A DNA stretch of 64,000 nucleotides. Origin: Mycobacterium paraseoulense. Lineage in GTDB: Bacteria; Actinomycetota; Actinomycetes; Mycobacteriales; Mycobacteriaceae. Within the stretch, counting starts at the first letter, position 1. Each line of letters opens with the position of its first letter. Where the stretch lies: positions 2,604,001 to 2,668,000 of the forward strand of contig NZ_AP022619.1 of assembly GCF_010731655.1 (NCBI RefSeq). The letters are read 5' to 3'. Positions 1 through 9,577 of the stretch are shown here, in pieces. The position numbers were made by a program, and so were the translations under genes. Under the pieces are notes generated by a model. The model was not told where the DNA came from. It did no database searches and saw only the letters and a list, made by a program, of their open reading frames with translations.

Positions 1-627
1 GATCGTCGCCACGACCTGGGTGGCCGCCGCGGTCATCACCCCCGCGTCGACGAGCTTGCGCATTTTGGGCGCCAGCGCGGCGGTCTCGGGGCTGTCACCG
101 CGAAGCAGCAGCCGACGGATCGCGTGGCGAACGATCACGACGTCATGCCGCGACAACAGCGGCGAATCCAGGATCATCGCCCGCACCCGGCCCGGATGGC
201 GCACGCCGAAACCGGACGCGATGTAGGTGCCGTACGACGCGCCGTAGATGACGGCCGAGTCGACATGGGCGTCGTCGAGCACGGCGGCGATGTCATCGAC
301 GACCTGGTTCACCGTGATCGCCTCGGGGGGCAGATCCTCGCCGGAGTCGTCGTGGCGCGACATGCCCACTCCGCGGTGCTCGATCATGATGACGTCCAGG
401 CCGGCAGCGGCCGCGCGACACCGCAGTCCCTTGTACATCTGCACCGACGCCACCCCAGGACCACCCGGGATGATGACCAGCGGGTGTGCCGACTTCCGGC
501 CGGTGCGCACGTAGTACAGATCGAACTCTTCCGTGCTATCCGGCGAGACCGGCCGGCGCACGGGTCGCACACCGGGCAGTGCCGCGAGCTTCTCCTGCGC
601 CCGGCGACGTTTCGCATTCATCGTCAT
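1..627 (-). CDS. Alpha/beta hydrolase, partial (3' end outside window)
   Basis: The minus-strand frame is open from ATG at 627 to the window edge, giving 209 codons with no stop. It shows the serine-hydrolase layout: an oxyanion-type PGGPG at residues 54-58 and the nucleophile elbow GASYG at 129-133 (Ser131). The catalytic Asp and His would lie in the missing part. PGGPG followed by GxSxG is typical of the proline iminopeptidase / TAP-type branch, so a peptidase or esterase acting on small substrates is possible; the substrate cannot be read here. A second ATG at 621 is an alternative start. The N-terminus is basic with no signal peptide, so it is probably cytosolic. It lies about 100 bp downstream of the SbcC-like gene on the same strand and could share its transcript. 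The family call is firm; the precise activity is open. Confidence 0.8.
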   Translation of the reverse strand, partial: MTMNAKRRRAQEKLAALPGVRPVRRPVSPDSTEEFDLYYVRTGRKSAHPLVIIPGGPGVASVQMYKGLRCRAAAAGLDVIMIEHRGVGMSRHDDSGEDLPPEAITVNQVVDDIAAVLDDAHVDSAVIYGASYGTYIASGFGVRHPGRVRAMILDSPLLSRHDVVIVRHAIRRLLLRGDSPETAALAPKMRKLVDAGVMTAAATQVVATI

Positions 628-725
628 CTGTGTCGGCCCACCATGATCCCATTCTGCCGGGACCGCCGGCGGGCACCGTCGCAGCGGTCCACCCGAGGCG
701 TTCGACGCAGCTCAACGCGTTGGCG

Positions 726-3347
726 CTAGGCGCTCAGGTCGATGCGGTGCGCGCCCTTGACGCCGTCGTACCGGTCGGGGCTGCAGGTGAGCACGATCAC
801 CTGCCCGTGCGCGCCCACTGTGTCGAATACCTCGCCCATCTTGGCCAACCGGTCGGGATCGGTGAAGCCGAGCGCGTCGTCGACCACCACCGGAACGGCG
901 TCCTCCTTGGCGACCAGGGCGGCGCCGGCCAGCCGCGCCAGGATGGCGAGTTGCTCCTTCGCCCCGCCCGACAGTGATTCGTAGGGCACCGTGACGCCGT
1001 CGAGCGTGCGGCTGCGAATGCAGAGGTCGCTGTCGATGTCGACCTCGAACGTGGGCCCGAACACCGGCCGGCCGAGCCGTTGCAGCTCCGCGCGGTAGGG
1101 CTCGACGTAGCGCTGCCGGGTGGTGTCGCGGTGGCGTGTCATCACCGCGCGCAGCAACCGCGCGGCCCGGGCCCGGCTGCCGACCCGGATGTGCTCGCTG
1201 ACGGCGTGCTCGCGCTCGGTTTCCGCGGCGTCGAGCTTGCCTTGGCGGCCCTCGCTGCCGAACACCGAGAGTTCGATGGTGATCTCGCGCAACGCGCGGG
1301 CCGCCTCCTCGTAGCGCTCGCGCAATTCCTCGGTTTCCTTCGTGGCAGCGGCTAATTCGTCGTGCACGGCATCAGGCCTGGCCGCCGCCAGTCTGTCGGC
1401 CAGTTCGGCGTGACGACGTTGCGCGGCCCGCGCCGCCTGCTGCGCGGTATCCGCCAACGACGCGAGATCGTCATCGCCGGCCGACGCCCGTTCTTCGGTC
1501 AGCCGGTCGTTGGCCGCTGTGAGTTCGCTGCGTTGAGTCTCCAGGGTGTTCTGCAGAACTGTTGCGCGGGTGGCCAACTCGGTGAGCCGAGTGGCGGCAG
1601 CGGTGGCGTCCCGGCGGCGGTCGTCGCAATCGGCCACCGCGGCCAGGCGAGCCGTCTCGATCGTATCGAGGTCGGCGCGCGCGGCGTCGATGTCGATAGC
1701 GTGGAACTCCACCCCGGCCGGCTGCCCAGCACGAAGCTGCGTGAGCCGCAACCGCAGCTGGTCGATCTCTTCGTCACCGCACAAGCCGGCCAGGGTGGCG
1801 CTCAGCTGGTCGCGGCTGCCCTGCAGTTCGCGGCGACGCTGGTCGGCGGACCGGGCGGCGGCCAGGTCAACGACCCCACCAGCGGCCAACGCCGCCGCCA
1901 GATCTTCTTGTGCCGCAGCGTGTTTTGCGTGAATGTCGAGCGTCGTCGCGCCTGGAGTGATCCGCGCTGTCAGGACGCCGGGGACCTCGACCGTGGTGGG
2001 TCCCGTGGTGGTAATCGACCAGGTTCGACCCTCGGCCAACGACACCCGTTGGTCGCCGATCGAGAGCTCCACGTCCGCGGCGGCGGTGAACTCGACTGCC
2101 GTGGACGTCGACGCCAACTGGTCGCCGATGCGATCGACCGCGACGGCGCCGTCCTCGATTCGTCGCAATAGCTGCTCGGTGACGGCGATCTCGCGGAGTT
2201 CTGCGCACACCCGGTCGCGGTCCCGCTGGATGGCCTCGATCTTGGTCAATCGGGCGCTCAACCGGTCAGCCTCCTCGCGGTCGGCCAGCTGCACGACGGC
2301 GCGGCGGGCGGATTCCGCGCGGCGGTGCAGCTCCGCGAGGGCCTCGGTGGCTTCCCGGGCCGCCAGTTCGGCGGCCTCGGCTTCGACATTCGCGGCCGCG
2401 CGCGCCGTGGCGGCTTCTTGCGCCTGCGTCTCGGCGGCCGCGACACCGGCTGCGCGGACGTCGATTTCGGCGAGAAGTTGCAGACGTGAGTGGTGAGCGG
2501 TTGCCGCCGCGGCGCTCGTCGCCTCCGCGGCGGCGGCGATCAACTCGGCCTCGCGCGCCTGGCCCGTCAGTTCGTCGATCCTTTCCACGGCCTCTCGCGC
2601 GGCGGCAAGCCGGGGGCGGGCGGCGATGCGCCGCTGCGACAACTCGGCCACCCGTTCCGTCAGGACGGCGTGCCGACACACCCGCTCGTCGACCTCGGCG
2701 ACCGCCGCCGCGCACTCCGCGACCGCGGCCTCCGCGTCGGCCAGCCGGGCGATCGCCGCGGCCCATTCGCCCGTCGGACGGCCGGTCGCGGTGAAGTAGC
2801 GTCCGTATTCGGCGTCGATTCGTTCGATGAGCAGCGGTTCGGCGCCGGACAGCGCCCCGGTGTCGCCGGCCGCGACGTCGAGCGCGCGCGACAGTGCGTC
2901 ACAGCCCGACAGATCCACCGCGGCGGTCGACGCCGCTTGCAGCACCCGCTGGGCATGCCACAGGTCGCTGTCCACCGTCTCGGCCAGCATCGCGCGGACA
3001 CGTTCGTGCGCCTCGTCGCCGGTGAGCTGCTCGCGGTGCGGCGCCTGAATCGTCAGCTCGGTTTCGCACTTCTTGTGGAACCGCTTGCGGTAGACGAATC
3101 GATAAGGGCCGCAGCTTAATTCGGCGCTCACCTCGGAGCCGACGTCGCTGTTGGTGGGTTTGACCTGCTTGACTTCCTTCTTCGTCGAGCGGTCCCTGGA
3201 CTCCAGTAACAGGTCCAGCGCTTCGATCATGGACGACTTGCCGATCTCGTTGGCGCCGCACACCACCACGACACCGTGGTCGGGAAACTCTATCTCGCGG
3301 TGCGCGATGCCCCGATAATTCTTCAGGATCAGGCGGTGCAGCTTCAC
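726..3347 (-). CDS. SbcC/Rad50-like SMC-type ATPase (Rv1278-like)
   Basis: This 873-residue protein has an N-terminal ABC-type P-loop (GANEIGKSS, residues 31-39), a long Ala/Glu/Arg-rich central part typical of coiled coils, and a C-terminal signature LSGGAKEQL followed by a Walker B-like VVVDDALGF. That order is the SMC/Rad50/SbcC plan, in which two ATPase heads join across the coiled coil and work with an Mre11-like nuclease at DNA ends. Length agrees with M. tuberculosis Rv1278 (about 875 aa). I chose GTG at 3347 because the protein there begins [12 protein letters not shown], the usual Rad50 N-terminus, and GTGA overlaps the upstream nuclease stop by 4 bp. A longer open frame runs to 3734 but is low-complexity and lies over the partner gene. 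Walker B ends DD where most ABC ATPases have DE, a conservative change. Probable role: DNA end processing or repair. Confidence 0.85.
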   Translation of the reverse strand: MKLHRLILKNYRGIAHREIEFPDHGVVVVCGANEIGKSSMIEALDLLLESRDRSTKKEVKQVKPTNSDVGSEVSAELSCGPYRFVYRKRFHKKCETELTIQAPHREQLTGDEAHERVRAMLAETVDSDLWHAQRVLQAASTAAVDLSGCDALSRALDVAAGDTGALSGAEPLLIERIDAEYGRYFTATGRPTGEWAAAIARLADAEAAVAECAAAVAEVDERVCRHAVLTERVAELSQRRIAARPRLAAAREAVERIDELTGQAREAELIAAAAEATSAAAATAHHSRLQLLAEIDVRAAGVAAAETQAQEAATARAAANVEAEAAELAAREATEALAELHRRAESARRAVVQLADREEADRLSARLTKIEAIQRDRDRVCAELREIAVTEQLLRRIEDGAVAVDRIGDQLASTSTAVEFTAAADVELSIGDQRVSLAEGRTWSITTTGPTTVEVPGVLTARITPGATTLDIHAKHAAAQEDLAAALAAGGVVDLAAARSADQRRRELQGSRDQLSATLAGLCGDEEIDQLRLRLTQLRAGQPAGVEFHAIDIDAARADLDTIETARLAAVADCDDRRRDATAAATRLTELATRATVLQNTLETQRSELTAANDRLTEERASAGDDDLASLADTAQQAARAAQRRHAELADRLAAARPDAVHDELAAATKETEELRERYEEAARALREITIELSVFGSEGRQGKLDAAETEREHAVSEHIRVGSRARAARLLRAVMTRHRDTTRQRYVEPYRAELQRLGRPVFGPTFEVDIDSDLCIRSRTLDGVTVPYESLSGGAKEQLAILARLAGAALVAKEDAVPVVVDDALGFTDPDRLAKMGEVFDTVGAHGQVIVLTCSPDRYDGVKGAHRIDLSA

Positions 3348-4495
3348 GCGGCGCCCCGATCGGTGAGCCGCAGCAGCAAGGCCAGTGCCGCCTGCGCGTC
3401 GACTGCGGTCTCGGAGTCCCCCTCGCGCGCGGTCGCCACCAACTCGTCGACCGCCGCCGCGGCGAAACCCCCGATACCGAGATCGCTGAATTCGCCGTCG
3501 GCGGGGATGACCGCCAGGTCGGTGTGGCGTTCCCACAAGCCGAGCCACGCGTACAACCGCGCGTACTTGTCCAGGCAGGCGTCCAGCGCGGCGCGGTCGG
3601 TGACCGTCAGCGATCCGGTGAGCGCCAACCGCACCACGGTGCGGTCCTTGTCGGTCATCAGGTCCAGGTTCACGTCGAGGTCGGCGATGTCGCGCCGGGT
3701 GTCGACTTGTCGATGCAACGTGACGAACCGCCAACGGCCCACGCGCCGCGATTCCACCGTCGCCGGGCGGGCCGGGTCGGTTTCGTCGATGTCGACGACG
3801 AGGACGTGACCGGGGTCCGATTCCACGTCGTCGAAGTTGGTGACTTCCGGCGCCCCCGAATACCAGACGCGGCCGCTGTCGCCCACGAGGGTGCGAGAAT
3901 GCTTGTCCCCCAATGCCACGTAGTGCACCGCGCCGGACGCCAGCGCGTCATCGACCGCGGCAAGCCGAATCAGGGAAGGCTTGTCGCGGTCGGGGTCCAG
4001 GGCGTCGACCCCGCCGTGCCCGACCAGGATCCGGGTGACCGGCTCAGGAGTCAGCTTCTCGAGGACGTCGGCGACCAGGTCGGTGGTCGGGGCTTTGGAT
4101 CGCCATGGCGCGGCGACGATCTCCAGCCCGGGCCTCACCTGATGGATGCCGGCCTGGTCGAGCACCACCACGTTGTCGGGGCGTTCGGCGGTGAACAGCG
4201 CGCTGGTGTAGACGGACGACGCGTCCAGTGGATCGTGGTTGCCCGGCAGCAGGTAGACCGGAATTCCGATGGCGCGCATGGCTTCCAAGGATTGCCCGAC
4301 AACCCGCGGGGGAAGTTGATTGTGTTCGAACACGTCACCACACACGACGACGAACTCGGCACCCACCTCCGTCGCCAGCGCTCCCAGGCCGGCCACCGCG
4401 TCGCGCCGGGCCGCGGAGTAGCGCGGCTGGGCGTCGCCGGCGAGGAAGTGCCGGGTCATGCCGAGCTGCCAGTCCGCGGTGTGCAGGAATCGCAT
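3344..4495 (-). CDS. SbcD/Mre11-like metallophosphoesterase (Rv1277-like)
   Basis: This 383-residue protein carries calcineurin-type phosphoesterase motifs: HTADWQ at residues 5-10, [19 protein letters not shown] and ALGDKHS. These bind two metals in SbcD/Mre11 nucleases. Its gene overlaps the SbcC-like ATPase gene by 4 bp (GTGA), so translation is probably coupled and the two proteins likely form one nuclease-ATPase complex for double-strand end processing. The start at 4495 is supported by a strong ribosome site (AAGGGGG about 8 nt upstream). Motif I is D-W-Q, whereas canonical SbcD/Mre11 has D-x-H, so one metal ligand appears replaced. This divergent subfamily is conserved in mycobacteria as Rv1277 (about 417 aa). 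The nuclease activity itself is inferred. Confidence 0.85.
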   Translation of the reverse strand: MRFLHTADWQLGMTRHFLAGDAQPRYSAARRDAVAGLGALATEVGAEFVVVCGDVFEHNQLPPRVVGQSLEAMRAIGIPVYLLPGNHDPLDASSVYTSALFTAERPDNVVVLDQAGIHQVRPGLEIVAAPWRSKAPTTDLVADVLEKLTPEPVTRILVGHGGVDALDPDRDKPSLIRLAAVDDALASGAVHYVALGDKHSRTLVGDSGRVWYSGAPEVTNFDDVESDPGHVLVVDIDETDPARPATVESRRVGRWRFVTLHRQVDTRRDIADLDVNLDLMTDKDRTVVRLALTGSLTVTDRAALDACLDKYARLYAWLGLWERHTDLAVIPADGEFSDLGIGGFAAAAVDELVATAREGDSETAVDAQAALALLLRLTDRGAA

Positions 4496-4666
4496 GTCGG
4501 CGGCCCCCTTTCGAAGCGTGTGGTTACCAGGGCATTGCGAGCTTAAGTCCGCACACCGACAAGACGCGGGACCTCGGTCGGCAGGTCTCCGAGCGGCTAC
4601 TTTGCGGCTTTTTTTCGAGTGTGCATCTGTGGCGATCTGGCGGCGGTTTTTGTCGGTGGGGGTGGC

Positions 4667-4672
4667 TAGTTT
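4667..4672 (+). promoter_or_regulatory. -10 box TAGTTT, leaderless start of the DUF222/HNH gene
   Basis: TAGTTT fits the mycobacterial TANNNT -10 pattern and is followed by exactly 7 nt before ATG at 4680, placing +1 at the start codon. The remaining 4496-4666 bp, between this gene and the divergent nuclease, holds a T7 run at about 4610-4616 and nothing else I recognise. Confidence 0.5.
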
Positions 4673-4679
4673 CGGGGTC

Positions 4680-6059
4680 ATGAATTCGGGTGGCAATGAC
4701 GAGGTCGACGCGGTGTTCGACGACCTTGATGCGGTCTTGGCCCGCGCTCGCGCGTTGCCGGTCGACGCGATGAACATTCGGCAACAGCTGGCGATGCTGG
4801 AGCGCTGCGAAAAGGTGCGCCGCCAACTGCCGGCCCTCGAGCATCCGCTGATCAACTCCCTGGCCCGCCAAGCCACCCCCGAGGAGTTGGGCGGCACCGT
4901 GTCGCATGCGATCGCCGAGGCCACGTTGATCAGCCGCGCCGAGGCGTCGCGGCGGGTGCGGGAGGCCACCGATTTGGGGCCGCGGCACGGGCTCACCGGT
5001 GAACCGCTGGCGCCGACGCTGCCGGCCACCGCGGCCGCCCAGCGCGCCGGCACGCTGGGTGCCGGGCAGGTGGCGGTGATCCGCCGGTTCTTTCACCAGC
5101 TGCCCGGCTGGGTCGACGCCGCCACCCGCCAGACGGTCGAGGCCGACCTGGCCGCTCACGGAACGCGGTATCGCCCCGAACAACTCGCCGCGCTCGCCGA
5201 CCACGTGGCCGACTGCCTCAACCCCGACGGCACCTACACCGACGACGACCGCGCCCGCCGCCGCGGCCTCGCGTTGGGCAAACAAGGCCCCGACGGCATG
5301 TCCGAACTGCGCGGCCTGCTCACCCCCGAGGCCCGCGCCACCCTGGAGGCGGTACTGGCCAAGCTGGCCGCTCCCGGCATGTGCAACCCCCTCGATGACA
5401 CCCCGTGCGTGGACGGGGCCCCCACCCAGGAGGCCATCGACCGCGACGCCCGCAGCGCCGCCCAACGCAACCACGACGGACTACTGGCGGCCTCACGTGC
5501 GCTACTGGCCTCGGGGAAACTCGGCCAGCACAACGGTCTACCGGCCTCCATCGTCGTCACCACCACGCTGCAAGACCTGCAGGCCGCCGCCGGCACCGGA
5601 ATAACCGGCGGCGGCACCCGCCTGCCCATCAGCGACGTCATCCGCCTGGCCCGCCACGCCCACCACTACCTGGCCGTCTTCGACAACGCCAAGCCTTTGG
5701 CGCTGTACCACACCAAACGGCTAGCCTGTCCCGGGCAGCGAATTGTCCTCTACGCCAAGGACCGCGGCTGCACCGCACCCGGATGCACCGTGCCCGGCTA
5801 CCTCTGCGAGGTCCACCACGTCACCGACTACGCGCAATCCCGCCGCACCGACATCACCGGCCTCACCTTCGCCTGCGGACCCCACCACCGCATGCTCAAA
5901 CCCGACGGCTGGACCACCCGCAAGGACGCCAACGGTGACACCGAATGGATCCCACCCCCACATCTGGACCGCCGCCAACCCCGCACCAACCCCTACCACC
6001 ACCCCGAAAAACTCCTACCCGACGGCCACGACGACGACGATGACGACGACGCGGCATAG
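4680..6059 (+). CDS. 13E12 repeat family protein (DUF222 + HNH endonuclease)
   Basis: This 459-residue protein has an N-terminal DUF222 region (about residues 1-330; [18 protein letters not shown] and a long helical part) and a C-terminal HNH nuclease domain with [15 protein letters not shown] and [13 protein letters not shown]. This is the REP13E12 family, multicopy in M. tuberculosis, where one copy is the target of prophage phiRv1. The protein ends in an acidic Asp run encoded by GAC/GAT repeats. ATG 4680 is preferred because of the TAGTTT box 7 nt upstream. M. tuberculosis has no such gene between Rv1277 and Rv1276c, so it is an accessory insertion. The reading frame is intact, so an active endonuclease is possible, but the biological role of the family is unknown. 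Confidence 0.85.
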   Translation: MNSGGNDEVDAVFDDLDAVLARARALPVDAMNIRQQLAMLERCEKVRRQLPALEHPLINSLARQATPEELGGTVSHAIAEATLISRAEASRRVREATDLGPRHGLTGEPLAPTLPATAAAQRAGTLGAGQVAVIRRFFHQLPGWVDAATRQTVEADLAAHGTRYRPEQLAALADHVADCLNPDGTYTDDDRARRRGLALGKQGPDGMSELRGLLTPEARATLEAVLAKLAAPGMCNPLDDTPCVDGAPTQEAIDRDARSAAQRNHDGLLAASRALLASGKLGQHNGLPASIVVTTTLQDLQAAAGTGITGGGTRLPISDVIRLARHAHHYLAVFDNAKPLALYHTKRLACPGQRIVLYAKDRGCTAPGCTVPGYLCEVHHVTDYAQSRRTDITGLTFACGPHHRMLKPDGWTTRKDANGDTEWIPPPHLDRRQPRTNPYHHPEKLLPDGHDDDDDDDAA

Positions 6060-6063
6060 GGGT

Positions 6064-6069
6064 TAACGT
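6064..6069 (+). promoter_or_regulatory. -10 box TAACGT, leaderless start of the SixA-like gene
   Basis: TAACGT matches TANNNT; 7 nt separate it from GTG at 6077, so this GTG would be both +1 and the start codon. It argues against the slightly longer GTG start at 6068, which lies inside the box. Confidence 0.5.
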
Positions 6070-6076
6070 GGCTGCC

Positions 6077-6577
6077 GTGAAAGATCAGCGCACGTTGCTG
6101 TTGATGCGTCACGCCAAATCCGACTACCCGCCCGGGGTCGCCGACCACGATCGGCCGCTGGCACCCCGCGGCATCAAGCAAGCCGGGCTCGCCGGTGATT
6201 GGCTGCGCGCCGACGCCCCGGCCATCGACGCCGTGCTGTGCTCGACCGCGACCCGTGCGCGGCAGACGTTGGCCAACACGGGCATTGACGCTCCGGTGCG
6301 GTACAGCGAGCGGCTCTACGGCGCCACACCCGGCACCATGATCGAGGAAATCAACGCGGTCGGCGAGGAAGTCGAAACGCTGCTTGTCGTCGGCCACGAG
6401 CCGACGATGTCTGCCCTGGCCCTCGGCCTGGCCGGCAGGGGCACCGATGCGGCTACGGCCGAACGGATTTCGGCCAAGTTCCCGACGTCTGCGATCGCCG
6501 TGCTGACCGTCCCGTCCGGATGGAAGGATCTCGAACTCGGTCGCGCCGAGCTGATCGGGTTCGAGGTGCCGCGCTGA
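6077..6577 (+). CDS. SixA-like phosphohistidine phosphatase (Rv1276c-like)
   Basis: This 166-residue histidine-phosphatase superfamily protein begins with the catalytic LLLMRHAKSD motif (Arg-His near residues 10-11). CSTATRARQT and VVGHEPT follow, the latter providing the second catalytic His. Short proteins of this type resemble E. coli SixA, which removes phosphate from phosphohistidine; the mycobacterial substrate is not known. GTG 6077 is chosen over GTG 6068 because it matches the Rv1276c N-terminus (short residues before RTLLLMRH) and sits 7 nt after TAACGT. The gene follows the 13E12 insertion by 17 bp and converges with lprC, whose stop is 9 bp away. Probably cytosolic. Confidence 0.85.
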   Translation: MKDQRTLLLMRHAKSDYPPGVADHDRPLAPRGIKQAGLAGDWLRADAPAIDAVLCSTATRARQTLANTGIDAPVRYSERLYGATPGTMIEEINAVGEEVETLLVVGHEPTMSALALGLAGRGTDAATAERISAKFPTSAIAVLTVPSGWKDLELGRAELIGFEVPR

Positions 6578-6586
6578 TTGATTGCG

Positions 6587-7129
6587 CTACGAGTTGGTGG
6601 CCAGCGTCAGCTCCATCAGCTTGAGGGCCTGACCGCAGGCATCGATGCCCGGCGCCTGGGGGTTGACCCACCACCCGACCACGCCGGCCGCGTCGCTGGC
6701 CACTCCGCAGGCGCCGTTCGGGTCGTCCGGGCGCATCACGATCGAATCGATCCCGGCGATGTTCCGCGTCTCGACCTTGTACTTCAGGAAGTCGGCGACC
6801 TTGCGTTCGTTGCTGAGGCTGCCCTGCTCGAACCAGAACCGGGTGATGTCGATCAGCCCGGCGGGGTTGGCGGCCTGCCACCGGCAGATGGCGCCGACGA
6901 ACGTGCTCTGAATGTCGAGCGGGTCGGCGCCCACCGTCTTGGCCAGGATGTCACTGGTCAGTACCTCGCACTCCTTGAGCAGGTTCGGATACTGCTGTTG
7001 GGAGTTGTTGTTGCGGGTGGGCCCGCCCGCCTTGATGGCGGTACCCCCGATCGACCTCGAACATCCGGTCACCACCAGCAGGGCGGCGATGAGGACGGCA
7101 ACGACGGCGCGGGCGCTACTTCTGGTCAT
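6587..7129 (-). CDS. lprC: Lipoprotein LprC
   Basis: This 180-residue lipoprotein has a signal peptide (basic MTRSSAR, then a hydrophobic stretch) and lipobox VTGC, so it is lipidated at that Cys and anchored on the outer face of the cytoplasmic membrane. The mature part has two conserved Cys (CEV, ICRW) in the DUF3558 style. Length equals M. tuberculosis LprC (180 aa). Its ATG overlaps the lprB stop (ATGA), so the two lipoproteins are translationally coupled and may act together. A longer frame to 7216 only adds the end of lprB read out of frame. The function of LprC is unknown. Confidence 0.85.
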   Translation of the reverse strand: MTRSSARAVVAVLIAALLVVTGCSRSIGGTAIKAGGPTRNNNSQQQYPNLLKECEVLTSDILAKTVGADPLDIQSTFVGAICRWQAANPAGLIDITRFWFEQGSLSNERKVADFLKYKVETRNIAGIDSIVMRPDDPNGACGVASDAAGVVGWWVNPQAPGIDACGQALKLMELTLATNS

Positions 7130-7683
7130 TTGGAGTTCGCAATCGACTGACGCGCCAATTCTTTGGCTATGTCGCATGGCGGCGGGAACGGCTTTTGGCT
7201 GAAGCTGATCGACCATTCGAAGAAGTCGTCCTGGAATTGGATGCCCACCTCGCAGAGCGAGTCACCCAGGTTCGGCTCGTTGCCGATGGCGATGAATCCG
7301 CTGTGTCCGTCGATGTTGATGTCGTCGACGCTAGCGCGCGACAGTTCTTCGGTCTTGCGCTCACGCCCGATCGGGCTGCCGCGATACCAGGAAAAGGAAA
7401 AGTGCGGACCGAGGATGCCGCCGCCCGCCAGCCACTGGCAGCCGACGGAGTTCCGGGCGGTGTTGATCAGACCGGTCACCTTGGTCAGCTCGGCCACCGT
7501 CTGATCGCTGACGCCGCCGCATTGGGGGAACATCGGCCCGTGGTGGCCCTCCGAGTTGCCCGGCGCCGACGAGGACGTCGCTCCCGGTTTGTTGCCGCCG
7601 GAATCAGAGCACGCCGCGACCACGGGGGCCAGGATCATCAAGGCCGACGCCGCGACGGCCAGCGCCCTTGAATTACGCCGCAC
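7126..7683 (-). CDS. lprB: Lipoprotein LprB
   Basis: This 185-residue DUF3558-type lipoprotein has signal peptide VRRNSRALAVAAS and a lipobox ending AAC. The mature part contains FPQCGG, VGCQW and a well conserved GPHFSFSWYRGSP stretch nearly identical to M. tuberculosis LprB, also 185 aa. GTG 7683 is chosen from that match and a purine-rich AGCAGGG upstream; an in-frame GTG at 7722 is the alternative. A TACAGT box at 7728-7733 could promote the lprB-lprC transcript with a leader of about 40 nt. It is the first gene of the pair and overlaps lprC by 4 bp. Function unknown; location is the cell envelope. Confidence 0.85.
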   Translation of the reverse strand: MRRNSRALAVAASALMILAPVVAACSDSGGNKPGATSSSAPGNSEGHHGPMFPQCGGVSDQTVAELTKVTGLINTARNSVGCQWLAGGGILGPHFSFSWYRGSPIGRERKTEELSRASVDDINIDGHSGFIAIGNEPNLGDSLCEVGIQFQDDFFEWSISFSQKPFPPPCDIAKELARQSIANSK

Positions 7684-7819
7684 CGCTACCCTGCTCTTGC
7701 TCAGCCTGCTCCCGGTCCACACGATGCACTGTAGCGGCAGCTCAGCGGGTCAACCACCGACGCGCCTGAGCAGGCGTTTCAGTTGCGCTGGTCGATGCGC
7801 GGTGTGCGAGAGTTACCAG

Positions 7820-9577
7820 ATGCTCCTGGCACTGCTGCGCCAGTACATCCGGCCGTACCGACGGCTGGTCGCGGTGCTGATGGTGCTTCAGGGCATCAGC
7901 ACGCTCGCGTCGCTGTACCTGCCGACGGTCAACGCCGCGATCATCGACGAGGGCGTCGCCAAGGGCGACACGGCCACCATCGTCCGGCTCGGCATGGTGA
8001 TGCTCTCGGTCACCGGGCTGCAGGTGTTTTGCGCGGTCGGGGCGGTCTACTTCGGGTCGCGGACCGGGATGGGCTTCGGTCGCGACCTGCGCGCGGCGAT
8101 GTTCGAACACGTCACCACCTTCTCCGAGCATGAGACCGCCCGCTTCGGCGCGCCCACGCTGTTGACGCGCACCACCAACGACGTCCGCCAGATCCAATAC
8201 CTGGTTCAGATATCGAGCACCGTGCTGGTCACCGCGCCCATCATGTGCATCGGCGGGATCTTGATGGCCATCCACCAGGAGGCCGCGCTGACCTGGCTGC
8301 TCCTGGTCAGCGTTCCCATCATGGCGTTGACCAACTACTGGGTGATGTCGCACATGCTGCCCCTGTTCCGCAGGATGCAAGGCCTGATCGACGGCATCAA
8401 CCGGGTCATGCGCGACCAGTTGTCCGGCGTGCGCGTCGTCCGGGCGTTCGCCCGCGAAGCTTATGAGCGCGACCGATTCGCCCGCGCCAACGCCGCGCTG
8501 TCGCACACCGCGCTGACCGCAGGCAACTGGCAAGCGGTGATGCTGCCGGTGACCACGCTGACCGTGAACGTGTCCAGCGTCGCGCTGATCTGGTTCGGCG
8601 GGTTGCGCATCGATCGGGGCCAGATGCAGGTCGGCTCGCTGACCGCTTTCCTGGCCTACTTCACCCAGATCCTTATGGCGGTGCTGATGGCGACGATGAC
8701 ACTGGTGGTGTTGCCGCGAGCGTCTGTGTGCGCCGAACGGATCTCGGAGGTGCTGTCCACCCCGGCCGCGGTAACCGATCCGCAGCGACCGGTCTTCCCG
8801 CCCGGCGGGATCGCCGGGGTGGTGCGTTTGGAGGGCGCGACATTCACCTATCCGGGCGCCGATCGCCCTGTGCTGCAGGATATTTCATTCACCGCACGGC
8901 CCGGCACCACCACGGCCATCGTTGGCAGCACCGGGTCGGGCAAGTCGACGCTGGTGTCATTGATCTGCCGGCTTTACGACGTAACCGGCGGCGCCGTCCT
9001 GGTCGACGACGTCGACGTCCGCGATTACCACACCGAGCGACTCTGGTCCGCGATCGGGCTGGTACCCCAGCGCGGCTATCTGTTCTCCGGCACCGTGGCC
9101 GACAACCTGCGCTACGGCAAGGCGGACGCGACAGACGACGAGATGTGGGAAGCGTTGCGGGTGGCCGACGCCGACGGATTCGTCCGCGCGCACGACGACG
9201 GGCTGCGGATGCGGGTGGCCCAGGGCGGCATCAACTTCTCCGGCGGTCAGCGGCAACGACTGGCGATCGCCCGGGCGGTGATCCGCCGCCCCGCCATCTA
9301 CCTCTTCGACGACTCGTTCGGCGCGCTCGACGTGCACACCGACGCGCGGGTCCGCGCGTCGCTACAACAGATGGCGGGCGCAACCACGGTCATCCTTGTC
9401 ACCCAGCGGGTCTCGACCGCCGCCCGGGCCGACCAGGTGATCGTCGTCGACAACGGCAGACTGGTGGGCACCGGCACGCACGAATCGCTGCTCTCCGACT
9501 GCCCCACTTATGCGGAGTTCGCCGACTCTCAGTCGGTGAGCGCCGTGCGATCTGGTCAATTCGGCGGCGCGCCATGA
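7820..9577 (+). CDS. ABC exporter half-transporter, degenerate-site subunit (Rv1273c-like)
   Basis: This 585-residue type IV ABC exporter has six membrane helices (about residues 1-310) and a nucleotide-binding domain with Walker [10 protein letters not shown], signature FSGGQRQR and Walker [12 protein letters not shown]. The catalytic Glu after Walker B is Asp, as in the non-hydrolysing half of heterodimeric exporters such as TM287. It overlaps the next gene by 4 bp (ATGA), so both halves are made together and should pair. ATG 7820 gives [15 protein letters not shown], matching the length of Rv1273c (about 582 aa); the frame is open further upstream but lies over the lprB promoter region. 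The transported substrate is unknown; lipid or drug export is plausible. Confidence 0.9.
   Translation: MLLALLRQYIRPYRRLVAVLMVLQGISTLASLYLPTVNAAIIDEGVAKGDTATIVRLGMVMLSVTGLQVFCAVGAVYFGSRTGMGFGRDLRAAMFEHVTTFSEHETARFGAPTLLTRTTNDVRQIQYLVQISSTVLVTAPIMCIGGILMAIHQEAALTWLLLVSVPIMALTNYWVMSHMLPLFRRMQGLIDGINRVMRDQLSGVRVVRAFAREAYERDRFARANAALSHTALTAGNWQAVMLPVTTLTVNVSSVALIWFGGLRIDRGQMQVGSLTAFLAYFTQILMAVLMATMTLVVLPRASVCAERISEVLSTPAAVTDPQRPVFPPGGIAGVVRLEGATFTYPGADRPVLQDISFTARPGTTTAIVGSTGSGKSTLVSLICRLYDVTGGAVLVDDVDVRDYHTERLWSAIGLVPQRGYLFSGTVADNLRYGKADATDDEMWEALRVADADGFVRAHDDGLRMRVAQGGINFSGGQRQRLAIARAVIRRPAIYLFDDSFGALDVHTDARVRASLQQMAGATTVILVTQRVSTAARADQVIVVDNGRLVGTGTHESLLSDCPTYAEFADSQSVSAVRSGQFGGAP

Noticed and set aside
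4600..4616. Rho-independent terminator at the T7 run
   Set aside because: No plus-strand gene ends before it, and the preceding bases do not form a proper stem.
7763..7776. CGCCTG-AG-CAGGCG palindrome before the ABC genes as an operator
   Set aside because: Short and GC-rich with a 2-nt gap; such palindromes occur by chance at this base composition and no regulator gene is adjacent.
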